In this document: piece after piece, positions 10,406 to 22,300 of the stretch
Numbering within the stretch: position 1 is the first letter of the stretch
How the letters are laid out: each line of letters starts with the position of its first letter
Source of the DNA: Zizania palustris
Taxonomy: Eukaryota; Streptophyta; Magnoliopsida; Poales; Poaceae
Direction: 5' to 3'
Assembly (NCBI GenBank): GCA_019279435.1
Contig: JAAALK010000289.1
Span: 33,237,067-33,301,066 of the forward strand
Length of the DNA stretch: 64,000 bases
Notes under the pieces: generated by a model
What the model was told of the DNA's origin: nothing
What the model saw: only the letters and a program-made list of their open reading frames with translations
Database searches by the model: none
Translations under genes and position numbers: made by a program

Positions 10406-11892
10406 TATATTTAAAACCTATATGTTTAGTAAGCATATTTATATTTTAGAGGAATCATTTTGCTTTGCGAAAACTTGTGAAATTCATGATTTTAAGGGTG
10501 TGTGTTTGGTTCAGTGGATATGGGTGGATGGAACTTAATTGGTCACAATTTTTTTTAGTGTTTTGATGGATAGGGAGGTTAGGAAAGAGAATATCCTTTT
10601 AATATACTGGATGGAGAGATTTGAAAAAATTTAGACAAATGAGATCACCTAAGTTTTTATAAGATGATATGCCATCTTGTTGGTTAGGGTGTATTTACTT
10701 TTTTGATAGCAAATCTTCAAGTGAACTTTGATTTATAAATCATTTATCTGATTTGTAATTCAATTACACTATTGTATGCATTATTACAATTAAGGGGTTG
10801 TTTGGCACTACTACATTCTAACTTTTGTAGCACCGCTCCACAAACTGCTAGCTAAACATGTTCAGATCTCAAATTTTGGATCTATGAAAATACAGATCCA
10901 TGATTCTGCTCCTTATTTTTTATGGAGCACCTTGAGAGTGATCTGTAGATTCATTTTTTAAAATAGAACGTGGAGTTCGGGTTTATTTACCCACAATGTC
11001 ATTAATGAGCATATCCCTTCGTTCGATTCTATCCATCTAATATGAAAGAATGCAGGAATACCAACCATGCATGGTGCACACACATAGGGAGAAGAGAGGG
11101 GAAGTTGAGCAAGCTAGGGGCGATGGTGCTAGAGAGCGATGGCGGGAGATCGATCATGGTGGGATGGCCTGGCCACACAGGGAGTGGATGCGACTGAAGC
11201 ATCAGCGGGGAGAGGATTCAAGGGCGGCGACGTGCTCCACATGCTGTAGTGCAGACATGCCAACATGTAGGCGGGGTACTAGGTCATGAACATCATCCAC
11301 TGCGGCAGCGTGGTGGTGACACATGCCATGGTCAACATTCAGGTCAGCGGCGCCGAGAGTGGGAGCAGCGAGGGATTCGACGATGATCTTGTGAGGGGCA
11401 CGACGAGGGGAAGTATAGGCTTGTGCGACTGCCTACCTAGGCAGTGGTGCGGCTGCCAACATGGGCAGTGTCAGTGAGATGTGGCACTCTTTAGTTTCTA
11501 GCGTTATCGCAATGTTGTTTGGGCTAAACTAGATTCTTCGCCTAGATACCAGATAATGAGCATACACTCTTAGAAGCTACAAGGTGCAGTAAATTGGTTT
11601 GTAGAATGATTGAACTTTACACTAATTGCTGATCTATGGTGTCCTTGATCTTGCATATGTTTATCTCATTGTAACAATCATGCTAATATTTGGGATGGAC
11701 TTGTATGATTTGTTCATCAACAATACTTCTATTGATGTACCTTCTGAGTCCGATAGAGCTCTGTAGGGATCACACCGTTTGGGGTGTTTGCTTTGAAGGT
11801 AGACGCATCAGTCTTTATCAATCCAAAACACCCTTTAAGTTTTAGTTTTTATGGATGACCTTGTAACCAGATATAGACCTTTCACTCATCAA
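10406..11892. other. Intergenic interval without a supportable gene
   Basis: The stretch around 10797-10990 begins GGGTTGTTTGGCAC and is like the ends of common grass hAT-type MITEs, but a partner end is not clear. Open frames at 11050-11477 have moderate GC content and no recognisable domain. Confidence 0.45.
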
Positions 11893-12459
11893 CACTACCA
11901 CAGAAACATACATTAGTGACGGGTCATAATGTACATTAGTGATAGACATATCTCCCATCACCCTTATTGCGTCAGTAAAGCCCTATCATTAATGACAGGT
12001 AAATACTCGTCACTAAAGGGTCCCTCTAAGTCCACGTCATGTCCGGCATGCCCCCTTTTAGTGTCGGGTAACATTGGTTATCTGTCACTAAAGGTCATCT
12101 TTAGTGACGGGAAGTACTTTACACCTGTCACTATTGTGATCTTTAGGGACATGTTGTCAATCTCACCCGTCACTAATGTTATGGTCATATTAAAAAAGTA
12201 TTTATTTTTAGGCTGCATCTTGAATCAAAGCCAAGATTTGGCAACCAATTTTTAAATTGCAAAAAACACAAAATTCATCATAGAAAATACAACACATAAT
12301 TTATCACAGAATACCACCATCACAGATTGTATTGCACAAACAAAGCATCCATAAAAAACTATATTCCATATGTTTCACCAAATGTTTGCAACTATTACAT
12401 GACAAATTGAATCATTAATTCTGGCCCTTATAATGGAAATCGCCATTCTTTGCGAAGAC

Positions 12460-15180
12460 TTATTCCACAAGGAATACCGCTAGTCGTGAACGGATCACCG
12501 ACAACTCAGTCTCGCTAAGACTACCTTCATGTAGGTTGAATTCATGTAAATTGAGTGTTTGACACCAGTCAATGTTTACATAAGTGAAAAGTGAATGAAA
12601 AGAAGAACAAAGCTCACGATAATATCTTACGTCAGGTGATTTAAGATCCGCTATCTTCATGGCCAGCGTCATATGGTGTGCAACATAAAAACCACATTGG
12701 TTTCTAGGAGGTTGACTGTAGCACTATTATAGAAATACACGATTAGTTTGAATGACACATTAAATTTGAAAGGGTAAACATTTAGAGACTTACATGCATT
12801 GTAGTTTTATGAACCAATTGTAGGTATTGCGTTGCTTTTGGTTTATGGACAAGGGTTGCGGATTCGGAAGCTCTATAACGAGGTAGAACAAGATTGAGTT
12901 AAAGAAGAATAGGTTAAAGGTTGAACTTGTAATAAAGTGAAGAAAACCTTACTCGTCGATTAAACTTTTTACTACTGAGAAGTCCCTCTCGGTGCACTCG
13001 CCATTCGGTCCCTTTGGTCTTACCGAGTCAATGTACCATATGATCTTCCACTTGGGGGCGATGAGTAGTAGGACATAATGTCCATTCAAGTGGTGTATGT
13101 CCATTATATGTTGCTCTCTTGCAATGCATGTGGCGAATAACTTAAGTAGGTAGTCGATGCATGACTTCCTATCGCTCTCGATTGTCGACATTGCTAACAT
13201 CCGTGGATCTAGATATTTGAATTCTTGATTCTTGCTTTGCTGCCACATTATCATGCACATATGAAAGAGTAGTTAATGCCACATAATGATGTGTCAACTT
13301 TAATATAAAATATAGGTTAACTAACTTACAATGTCCAACACCACAGCAGGCTGTTGTTAAGAGCGTCCAAGTTAAAAAGATCGTATAGATCATTGAAGCA
13401 TACCAATAAATATCTGTCACTGGTCCAAAAATTATTTTTCTTGTATGGTACAATGACCAAAATTTTGTTTTGTTTGTAGCCATTGAGGTATAATTGATGG
13501 AGGTCGATTAAGGCTTGCCCTCCCCTTCTTAGCTGATCTTGAGGTAGTATGTTCTTGCCTTGTTTGTACTTAGCATTTACAAGAGTACAAGCAGACATGA
13601 CCTTAGGCTTCGCCTCTTTTTTAGTCTTTTTGGCCTTCTTTGTTTTTTTCAATCGTTGGCTTATTTGATGGTGGCACAATGATGACATTTTCACCTTGCT
13701 CAATAGGTGCAGTTGCAACAAGCGCAACAACAATAGGTGGTTGAGCAACTAGAGGTTGAGTAGTACAAGGTTGAGAATTAGCTTGGTTGAGCAGTTGGAG
13801 GTTCACGACATCGACCAAAATATCCACCTATTTCCATTGTACCCTTGTGAGATGAGCATCACGAAGGATGGTGATTTCATCATTCGGAGGAATAGGCAAT
13901 GGGATGTCTTCCACATTGGGGTGCACAAAATAAATAGACACAACTACAAATCCCTCATTTATTGGCAAGTTGTGTATCTCATGTTGATATGGAATGACCA
14001 CACCCGTTTCCACCTCAATCTAAACCCATGCGGGTTTTATGATAAGCTTGCACATGGTTGGTTCAGTTAGCCGGTCGATGATGTCATCCAAACCACTGCA
14101 TGTCAATCGATGTTCAACCTCTCTTGATGCACAACTACTCTTTCTAGCACGAGGAAGACTATCAACTATAGCTTGGTTTGCAAGGATAATACCTTGTCGA
14201 GCTAACCTACTCACGATATCTACATATAGATCCCTCTTGATCTTTGTAGAGATCGTCTCCACATCGATTCCCCTAGACCTTCTTCGCTTCTTGTACATGT
14301 CAGCATTGTCTGGAAAACCATGCTTCCAACCTTGCGAGCTAGAGATGCCTTGCACGTGACCAAGGTGCTCTGGGTTGCCAAGAGCAGTTGTTAGCTCATC
14401 ATGCTCCTGCACGACAGTGAATGATCCTTCTGATGAATGCTCCGCCAGATATTTGACCTTCTCAGCCACTATCGTTACCTCAATCGAGGTCCACGCCACT
14501 TCACCACTCTCTGTCAGTCTCCCCCGGGCCCTTAGAAATGATTTCGCTCTACCGAGAAACTATTGCCACGGATTTTCTTTGCCCTCACTAGCCATCTTGG
14601 CATATTCGACCGACCACCTATCTTTCATCCCCATGTAACCAATTGAATCAAGGTTGTGGGGTAGCTTATTCCTAGATCGGAGCTCTTTCTTAGCAGAGCT
14701 TTTTGCCTTGAAATCAACCGAGCTCTTCATTTTGACAATTTGGTCACAATCCTCCTTTTTCAAGAACGAGCACTTTGTGAAGAGCTCAAGATTTTTGGCA
14801 ACAAATTTGTCGGCAAGGTTGCTTGTATAAGACCTCCATAGCTTGGATATCATCTTCATGGCAGTCATTACTGCTTCCGCCTTTGAGGTCTTAGGAAACT
14901 TGAGGTAAATTTTGATCCCATCATTGTAGAGTGCAGTCTTCTACTCTCGAGTGAGATCATTGAACTTTCTTAGGGTCAACGAGACCCTCTTCCGTGCAAT
15001 GAGTCTTGCAAGCTTTCTCAGGCGCTACAAGGCCGCTGTCTCTTTTGGCATGCCATTACTGTCAATCTCCTTGACAGTTATCATGTCCGTTGGTCACTTT
15101 GCTTGCATCCTTGGCTTCTTGATTGCTAGCTCGACCTCGTCGGTAGAGCTAGAAGACCTGGCAGAGGAATGGGTAGACAT
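12460..15180 (-). pseudogene. Second gene of CACTA #2 (En/Spm-type Ptta protein with Ulp1-like C-terminus), decayed
   Basis: Translation on the minus strand starts at ATG 15178-15180 with a Ser-rich stretch, then an alpha-helical basic region (14868-14560) and a segment reading SSEGSF...GISSSQGWKHGF...KKRRRSR (14500-14020), as in plant Ptta/En/Spm transposon proteins. A following segment (about 14070-13828) with CKLIIKP, GVVIPYQ and LPINEG resembles a beta-rich module often found in these proteins. Downstream, 13260-12949 contains GHYVLLLIAPKWKIIWYIDS, which fits the His and Asp parts of a Ulp1 (C48) cysteine protease. In-frame stops near 15086, 15025, 14944 and 14560 show it is dead. Such proteins are thought to assist transposition or process SUMO-like partners; that role is family knowledge, not shown here. 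Confidence 0.6.
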
Positions 15181-15620
15181 CTAAATATGGACACCACCGA
15201 AAATCTCTCTAGAACCATACGGGACCACGTGGTCCAGCTACACGGGCCGCACATCCCTAGACTGTCCAAGCGTGGACAATTAAAAAGTGTCTTCCTATAA
15301 ATATGACCAGTTGCCCGGTCATATTTACAATCCAACACTCTCGAATGAGAGATGACGTAATCGGTTGCGTGACTCTAACTTATTTTTCAAATTTTGTTAC
15401 ACTCTTGAAAAAACAAATGAAATACAAAATATAACAAATATTATTAGATTATAAAGTGAAATACAAATAATGTAGCACAATTTTAAACTGAAATAAAAAC
15501 AAATATCATTAAATTTAGTTGAACATGATTGCTCTCAGATGTCAGGCTGCTAACTTAATGGCCTCCTCGCTAGTAGGCTACAATTTAAATTATAAGAGTG
15601 TGTGACAACTAATAATATTT

Positions 15621-16154
15621 AGCACAAAAATGAACAAAGCATCATAGAGCACAAATTAATGAGAGAGCATTGCATTGCATGAATAAATTTGTAAAAAACA
15701 ACAAAATTAAACTAAATTGTCACACACATGTTCAAATTACACAAATTAATAGCATTATCTTTATTGAGCAAATTAATTAACCATCATAGAGCAAATATTG
15801 AGCACAAAAATGAACAAAGCATCATAGAGCACAAATTAATGAGAGAGCATTGCATTGCATGAATAAATTTGTGAAAACAACAAAATTAAACTAAATTGTC
15901 ACACACATCCTCATATTGCACAAATTAATAGCATTATCTTCATTGAGCAAAATAATTAACTATCATAGAACAAATATTAAGCACAAAAATGAATAAAGCA
16001 TCATAGAGCACAAATTAATGAGCATTACATTGCATGAATAAATTTGTGAAAATATCAAAATTAAACTAAATTGTCACACACATCCTCATATTGCAACAAT
16101 TAATAGCATTATCTTCATTGAGCAAATTAATTAACCACCATAGAGCAAATATTG
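15621..16154. repeat. Tandem array of three ~178-bp units inside CACTA #2
   Basis: Units begin with 'agcacaaaaatgaa' at 15621, 15801 and 15980, and a fourth partial unit starts at 16155. Periods are 180, 179 and 175 bp. Sequence identity between units is high. The array is AT-rich and lies in the putative leader or first intron of the second CACTA gene. Confidence 0.85.
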
Positions 16155-16439
16155 AGCATAAAAATGAGAAAGACCTTAGGAGGAGAAGTATGCAATCGAG
16201 GTGGCACACGACAAGTAGGGTCGTCCACACGTGATGGAACGGATGGTGGAGCGGAGGCCACACACGACGGAACGGACGACGAGACAGAGGCCACGTGGGA
16301 CATAACGTACGTCCACACATGATGAAACGGACGGTCGGGACATAACAAAGAATGGTGGGGGTGATGAGGATCATGAAGGCGACAACGACGACAGTAGAGG
16401 CTAGGGTTAGGGTTGTAAGAATTGAAAGCGTACCAATTC

Positions 16440-16660
16440 ACTTCAGGGCCACCTATTTATAAGCGGGAGTCATCAGTGATGGGTGGTAATCACCACCTGT
16501 CATTGCAGGGAGTCATTAGTGACAAGTCGTAGTTACCACCCATCACTAAGTGTAGTCATCAGTGATGGGTTAGAACTGTTGCCCATATTTGATGACTCTC
16601 GTAGTGACGGGTGGTAACTACAATCCGTCATTGATGAACAAAGAGAGCACAATACTTATG
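16440..16660 (-). promoter_or_regulatory. Internal promoter-like block of CACTA #2
   Basis: On the minus strand the order is repeated GTGACGGGT/TGATGGGT motifs, a TATA (CTTATAAATAGG near 16453) and a leader (GAAGTGAATTGGTACGC...CAATTCTTACAACCCTAACCC) that matches the block seen at 7368 and 9073 in CACTA #1. It would drive the second CACTA gene. Confidence 0.55.
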
Positions 16661-17130
16661 CGGTCATATATAAAAGTGACCACACAAGTGTTTGTGATAC
16701 TGGTATTATTAATGCGACCGCACAAGTATTGTGTTTCTGGTAAACGAAGCCATGGCATAGTTTGTGTGGAATGAAGTCTGGTCCGATGCTTCCATACGAA
16801 TGAGAATGCATCAAGCCAGGAAACATCCACCACAAACCCCCATGGCATAGAAAGAAGCAAGAAGAGTAAGAGCAAAAAATCCGATGTTCTGAAGTCCAAA
16901 TGCAAGTAACCAGTGTATTTAAAGGATGCCAATAGCAATTAATGTGTCAGTTACTTGTCTCCACTAATTGCTAGCAATAATGAGATCAAAGTAGTATTTT
17001 TGCAAAATAATCTTTAGTTATGGGCAGTATTGGTTCCTCGTTGGTAATGATCATTAATGACGGGTAGTAGATGTTGCCCGCTACTAATGAGTAGTAGTTC
17101 CAGATTTCAAGTTATGGCACATATTGCGTG

Positions 17131-17163
<33 letters not shown>
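17131..17163. repeat. (CA)n(TA)n compound microsatellite
   Basis: About eight CA units are followed directly by eight TA units. Confidence 0.9.
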
Positions 17164-17286
17164 TACATAACCCAAATCAGTACAGATTGTACAAATCACC
17201 CACATATCTCAGTATTTGAACACATGTACAACACTTGCATGTATATATACAATTTAAACTTTACACTTTTCAACACATGTACGTAT

Positions 17287-18230
17287 CTATTTTCTCACTT
17301 TCTTAATGTACAATCTTTCAGAATGGTCGGAGCGTAGATGCGGAGTTTGCTCGTCTGGTTTAATAGGTGGCATAATTGAGGTGGTGAAAGGTGGTATCTC
17401 ATCAAACTGATTGTTCTCGTCCTCGTCAACCACATTTTCAACACCCACAATCTGTCTCTTTCCAGCTAGGACAACATGAAGTTTCTTATTTGTCATATCG
17501 GGCACATAGAAAACTTGAGTAACTTGTTTAGCGAGCACGAAAGGTTCGTCTTTATAGCCGACCCGAGTTAGATTTACACTTGTGAATCTATACTCATCGA
17601 CTGTAATGCCTTTTGTACCATTGATCCAGCGGCATCGAAATAGAGGTACCTTGAACCTTAGGTAGTCAATTTCCCACATCTCATCTATCTGACCGTAACA
17701 TGTGCTCTTTACATTGTTGTTGTAGGCATCAATACGAACACCACTGTTTTGGTTTGTTCTATTTCTATCTTGATCAACTGTGTAGAATGTATAATCATTT
17801 ATATGGTAACCTCGATATATTGTAACAGTGTATATAGGGCCTATTACTAGCTGCTTGGTTGATTCGCTCACTAGGGGTTTGATCGTGTGATCCGATCTCT
17901 AAACCAGGTATTGAACCATTTCATTTGTTGTTTTGTGATCCAAGATTTGGTACGAGATGGTTTCTCTGCATAGAGCATGTGATTGTGCTCAACGATGTAT
18001 GGCGACACTTCGCTCGATTGTTGCAACACGAGGAAATGAGCTTGGTCATATGTCTTTTGATCCAGGGTAATTGTTTGCTTGCCTAAGATCCCTTGACCTG
18101 CTAGTCTACTCTAATGGCGAGAGTGAGGCACACCAATTGGGTTATTCGGGTCCCTGTACTTGACACACCACTCTACTACCTCCTTGCTAGAGTAACCTTA
18201 TGCGATGTAACCCTCAGGTGAAGAACGATT
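17287..18230 (-). pseudogene. C-terminal part of TNP2 transposase of CACTA #2 (DUF4216-type region)
   Basis: The minus-strand frame 17871-17287 (194 codons) contains GYHINDYTFYTVDQD, NQNSGVRIDA, YGQIDEMWEIDY, VPLFRCRWINGT, GYKDEPFVLAKQVTQVFYV and GKRQIVGVENV. This is the conserved C-terminal region of TNP2-type proteins (DUF4216). Upstream on the minus strand (18230-17900) the sequence reads like the preceding conserved part (EVVEWCVKYRDPNNPIGVP) but with stops. The rest of the gene continues beyond the inserted Tat element at 29708. TNP2 is the catalytic transposase of En/Spm CACTA elements. Confidence 0.8.
18226..18230. repeat. Target-site duplication CGATT (left) of the Tat element
   Basis: CGATT lies immediately before the 5' LTR and again at 29708-29712 immediately after the 3' LTR. 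Confidence 0.95.
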
Positions 18231-18725
18231 TGTTGGGGGAAAATATCTCATCTTCGGGGTTATTGCCAAAGCAGCATGAAGACAGCCAACCAGTTCGAAG
18301 ATTGTCCGAATGCCATCTTCGAAGATGTTCGGAACCTGGTTCGAAGCCCGAAGGCAGGCATTGGTTCGAAGTATGTCTTCGAACCAAAGCCCTTCAGGAT
18401 CTTTTCTGCCAGCTAAGATGGAAGACTTATCTTCTATCCTATTAGATTAGTCTTTTACCATTTTAGCCCTATTAAGGAAACCGAATAGTTTCCTTAATGT
18501 CGGTTGTAATAGAGGGGTAAATAGGTCTTTTCCTTAATGTTCAGGCCTATAAATACCCCCCATTTCACCCTGTAATAGGGACCGATTACAAGTGATTCAA
18601 TACACACTTTCGAACTATTCTAAGCTATTATCCTTTCGGAGGCTTAGAACAGTTTGCTTCGCAAACACTTCGTTTGTTAGTTTCTTTTCCACATAAACCT
18701 GTTAGCGTAATCTTTTACGCCAACA
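18231..18725 (+). repeat. 5' LTR of the Tat element
   Basis: 495 bp, TGTTGG...CCAACA. It contains a TATA box (TATAAATA at 18548-18555) about 300 bp in. The U3 part is dense in TTCGAA and CCGAAG-type words, including the palindrome ATCTTCGAAGAT at about 18316-18327. Confidence 0.95.
18548..18555 (+). promoter_or_regulatory. TATA box in the 5' LTR of the Tat element
   Basis: GGCCTATAAATACCCC is a strong plant TATA context. Transcription would be expected to start about 30 bp downstream, inside the LTR. The 3' LTR has the same box at 29530-29537. Confidence 0.75.
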
Positions 18726-18727
18726 GT

Positions 18728-18744
18728 TGGCGCCGTCCGTGGGG
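18728..18744 (+). promoter_or_regulatory. Primer-binding site of the Tat element
   Basis: TGGCGCCGTCCGTGGGG starts two bases after the LTR. The first nine bases would pair with a tRNA 3' end of the tRNA-Asp type common in plant gypsy elements; the rest is an imperfect match. The exact primer tRNA is uncertain. Confidence 0.7.
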
Positions 18745-18787
18745 AACTTAGTTCAAAAAACTTCGTTCTCTACCAATTTCTTGCATC

Positions 18788-19201
18788 ATGCCTCCTAAGC
18801 GGAGCGCACCTCGCAATCCCACTCGGAGGTCCTCTCGGATCTCCGGAGAGATACCCTTCGACACAGTCGAAGTCGGAGGGTCTTCGACTATCCCTCCACC
18901 TCAAACTCCGCAAGGGGCTTCTATCCCTCGAGGATACGAAACCTCTCCGCCAACCCCTTCCATACTCCGACCGCCTGGAGCCACTCTGCCACCCTCCATT
19001 CCAATTCGAACTGATCATACCAGTTCTCAAGACCCGGAAGGTCCTTCCGGAGGAGATGAAGATAGCCTTGGAGATATGGCCACTCAAGTGGCCAACCTTC
19101 AAGCTGAGGTAGCGAGGTGGCGACAAGAGGCTGCGAACAGGCTTCGCTCTCAAGCCACCCCAGCTATCCCCGAAGTGCCCGAAGACGACGATCTTGATTA
19201 A
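18788..19201 (+). pseudogene. N-terminal gag segment of the Tat element, closed by an in-frame stop
   Basis: This 137-codon frame begins MPPKRSAPRNPTRRSSRIS, 62 bp after the LTR, and is Pro/Ser-rich and then acidic, as in the start of Tat gag proteins. It ends at TAA (19199-19201). The same frame goes on with a second stop (TAG, 19259-19261) and then runs into the conserved gag domain and the 1598-codon pol frame. Thus gag is broken by two nonsense codons in an otherwise intact frame. Confidence 0.8.
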
Positions 19202-19387
19202 CCCGAAGCCCCGGAGAACGCCTCTTATGACAATGAATCTCCGTTGCATCCCGAGCTTTAGAAGGTTCGCTTCGATCCGAAGTTCAAAGCTTCGAAGCTC
19301 TGCAAGTATGCCGGAGACGAAGATCCCAGTGAGTTTGCGCGTTCTTATGCCCTAGCAATTGAGGCTAGTGGCGGAGACAGAGAAACT

Positions 19388-22300
19388 ATGGCGAAGTGCT
19401 TCCCGTTAGCTCTTCAAGGAGTGGCGTTGAGATGGTTCTGGTCTTTAAAGCCAGGATCAATCGCTTCGTGGTCACAGTTGAAGAGGAAGTTTATAAGCAA
19501 CTTTCAAGGCACCTTCGTGCCCCCCATGTCGACAGGAAGCCTTTTCCAAGTGAAACAGCTCCCCGGAGAAACATTGAGGCAGTACTTCAAGCGCTTCGCT
19601 CACACGAAGTCGCAAATTCGGGGGCTGTCCACATCCTCGGTGGTTGATGCGGCTCGGGAAGGCGTCAGTCATAAAGGCCTTCTAGATAAACTGCATCGGA
19701 AGAGCATCACCACAGTATCACAGCTGATGTCGTACTTCGAGGAGTACTCGAAGTCAGAAGAAGGTTGGCTTCGGAGGACTACTGCTACTTCGACAGTATT
19801 GACAGAAGTTAAAGCAGAGGTAAAGACTTCGGCACAGCCGCAAGAACCAGTCTTCGAAGTACAACATGATAGAAGAAGAGGGCAAAAGCACCCTCGCTCT
19901 GAAGTCTTAAACATTGCACCCCCACAGAAGTTTGCACCAAGAGCTCCACAGTCTGCGGGGAACAAGTCCAGCGGCTGGAGGCCGCCAGGGAAAACGGCTG
20001 GCAAGGGCCAGACCCTTTTTTGTTGTATTCATGGAGAGAATCGAAGCCATGCAACTGACACCTGCAAGGCTATTCTTACCCTTCGGGGAGAATACATGGA
20101 AAGAACTTCGGGTCGGGGTAGTACCGACCGAAGTCCAGCAGCAGCAGTGCGCCCGGAGCCGGTCCAGGCTGTGGCGCGGATAGAAAATTTCGATGCTGCA
20201 AGGCATCCTCCGGTGGCCAATGTTATGCCACCTCCGAAGCAAGAAGAAGGGCAAGATAGAGGGAAGAGAGTAGTTCTCCCTATCTCCGGAGGAGGTACCC
20301 TCGGAAGCATGTCCAAGAGACAGCGAAGAGAGTACGTTCGAGAAGTAGGCCACATTGGGACTTCGTCATCTGCAGCTGCAATGCCGGAGTGGTCTCATGT
20401 TCCAATATCTTTCTCTGCGGAGGATGCAGCTGGTATCAAGTTCCCGCATGCAGATCCATTGGTTATTACTGCTGATATTGCAGGGACTGAAGTCCGAAGG
20501 GTGCTAATTGACGGAGGTAGCTCGGCAGATATCATATTTGTACAAGCCTTCGATCAGTTATGCATTTCCCGGAAGCATCTCCTCCCAGCGGCTCGTCCTC
20601 TGCAAGGCTTCGCAGGACCTCCGCTTGATGCACTTGGCCAGATAGGCCTGGAAGTAACCTTCGGAGAAGGTTTACTAGCCCGAACTGAAGAAGTTATCTT
20701 TTATGTGGTAGATGCCCCGTATGCTTATAATGTCATCTTCGGACGAGGCATGTTGAATCAGTTCGGAGCTGTGGCGCATCACAACTACTTGTGCATGAAG
20801 ATGCCCACACAATCAGGAGTCCTGACAATCTTCGGAGATCAAGCCATGGCTCGGAGGGCAGAATATGGCCATGGTCCTCCTCTTGATCCGAGGCAAGTAA
20901 ACAGCGTTCAAAATGATGAAGAAATTTTTTCAGCCTCTTCCGAAGCTTCGAAGAAGTCATTTCCAAGACCAAGTCCCGAAGGAGAGATTGCAACGAAGAT
21001 CATTGTCAAAGATGGTAAAGAATACACTTTTCAATTTGGTAAAGATTTACCTCCCGAAGTTGCAACTTCCTTGGAAAAGGTCGTAGAAGAAAATTTGGAT
21101 GTCTTCGCCTGGTCTGACGAAGATATCACCGGAGTCGATCGGGATATTATTGAGCACAGTTTGCTTGTAAACCCGAAGGCCCGGCCTGTTCGACAAGGGC
21201 TCCGGAAGATGTCCGCAGAGAGAGCTGCCCTAGCTAAGGACGAAGTTGAAAAACTGTTGAAGGCTGGGATTATCAGAGAAGTGGCCCATACAGAATGGTT
21301 AGCCAACCCAGTCTTCGTCAGGAAGAAGTCCTCCGGAAAGTGGCGCATGTGCATTGATTTCACATCTTTGAATAAAGCGTGCCCACGTGACCCCTACCCC
21401 ATGCCCCGAATTGATCAACTAGTTGACTCCATTACAGGTTCGGAGTTACTAAGCTTCCTCGACGCGTATTCCGGTTATCATCAAATATGGTTGAAGCGCG
21501 AAGATGAAATCAAGACGAGCTTTGTAACTCCTTCGGGAGTCTTCTGCTATGTAAGAATGCCCTTCGGCCTAAGAAATGCCGGGGCTACTTTTTCAAGATT
21601 AGTTGCTAAGGCTCTAGGTCATCAACTAGGTCGCAATGTGGAGGCCTATATGGATGATATTGTAATAAAGAGTGCTTTAAAGCACCAACATAGCCTAGAC
21701 TTAGCAGAAACATTCAATAGCCTTAGGGCATGTGGGATCCGTCTTAACCCCGAAAAATGTGTATTCGGAGCTAAGGCTGGAAAGTTGTTAGGGTACTTAG
21801 TTTCAAGCAGGGGAATTGAAGCTAGCCCTACTCAAATAACTGCGCTGCAGAAGATGGCTCCTCCGGAGAATTTAAAGCAAGTGCAAAAGCTGACTGGACG
21901 TCTGGCCGCACTTAGCAGGTTTTTATCAAGGTCTGCGGAGAGGAGCTTGCCAATATTTAAAGCTTTGAAAGGGTCCGAAGATTTTGCATGGACACCGGAG
22001 TGTCAGAAAAGCTTCGAAGATATTAAAGATTATCTCGGCAATCTTGCTACACTTACGGTGCCCATTGCGGACGAAACCCTACTTCTGTATCTTGCAGCTA
22101 CAGGCTCAGCTGTCAGCGCAGTCCTTGTCAGAGAAGCGGATATCAATGGGAAGTTGGTCCAAAATCCTGTCTATTTTGTATCCGAAGCATTGTCAAGAGC
22201 GAAGACAAGATACTCCGAACTTGAGAAGTTCGTTTATGCTCTGATAATGGCTTCGAGGAAGCTAAGACATTATTTTTTGGCTCATAATGTAATTGTACCA

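Noticed and set aside
15621..16154. CRISPR-like array
   Set aside because: The units are tandem without spacers and the genome is plainly a plant nuclear one.
20029..20353. Antisense frames over the Tat gag-pol
   Set aside because: They are shadows of the sense polyprotein with no splice structure or promoter, unlike the real antisense gene at 25044-28735.
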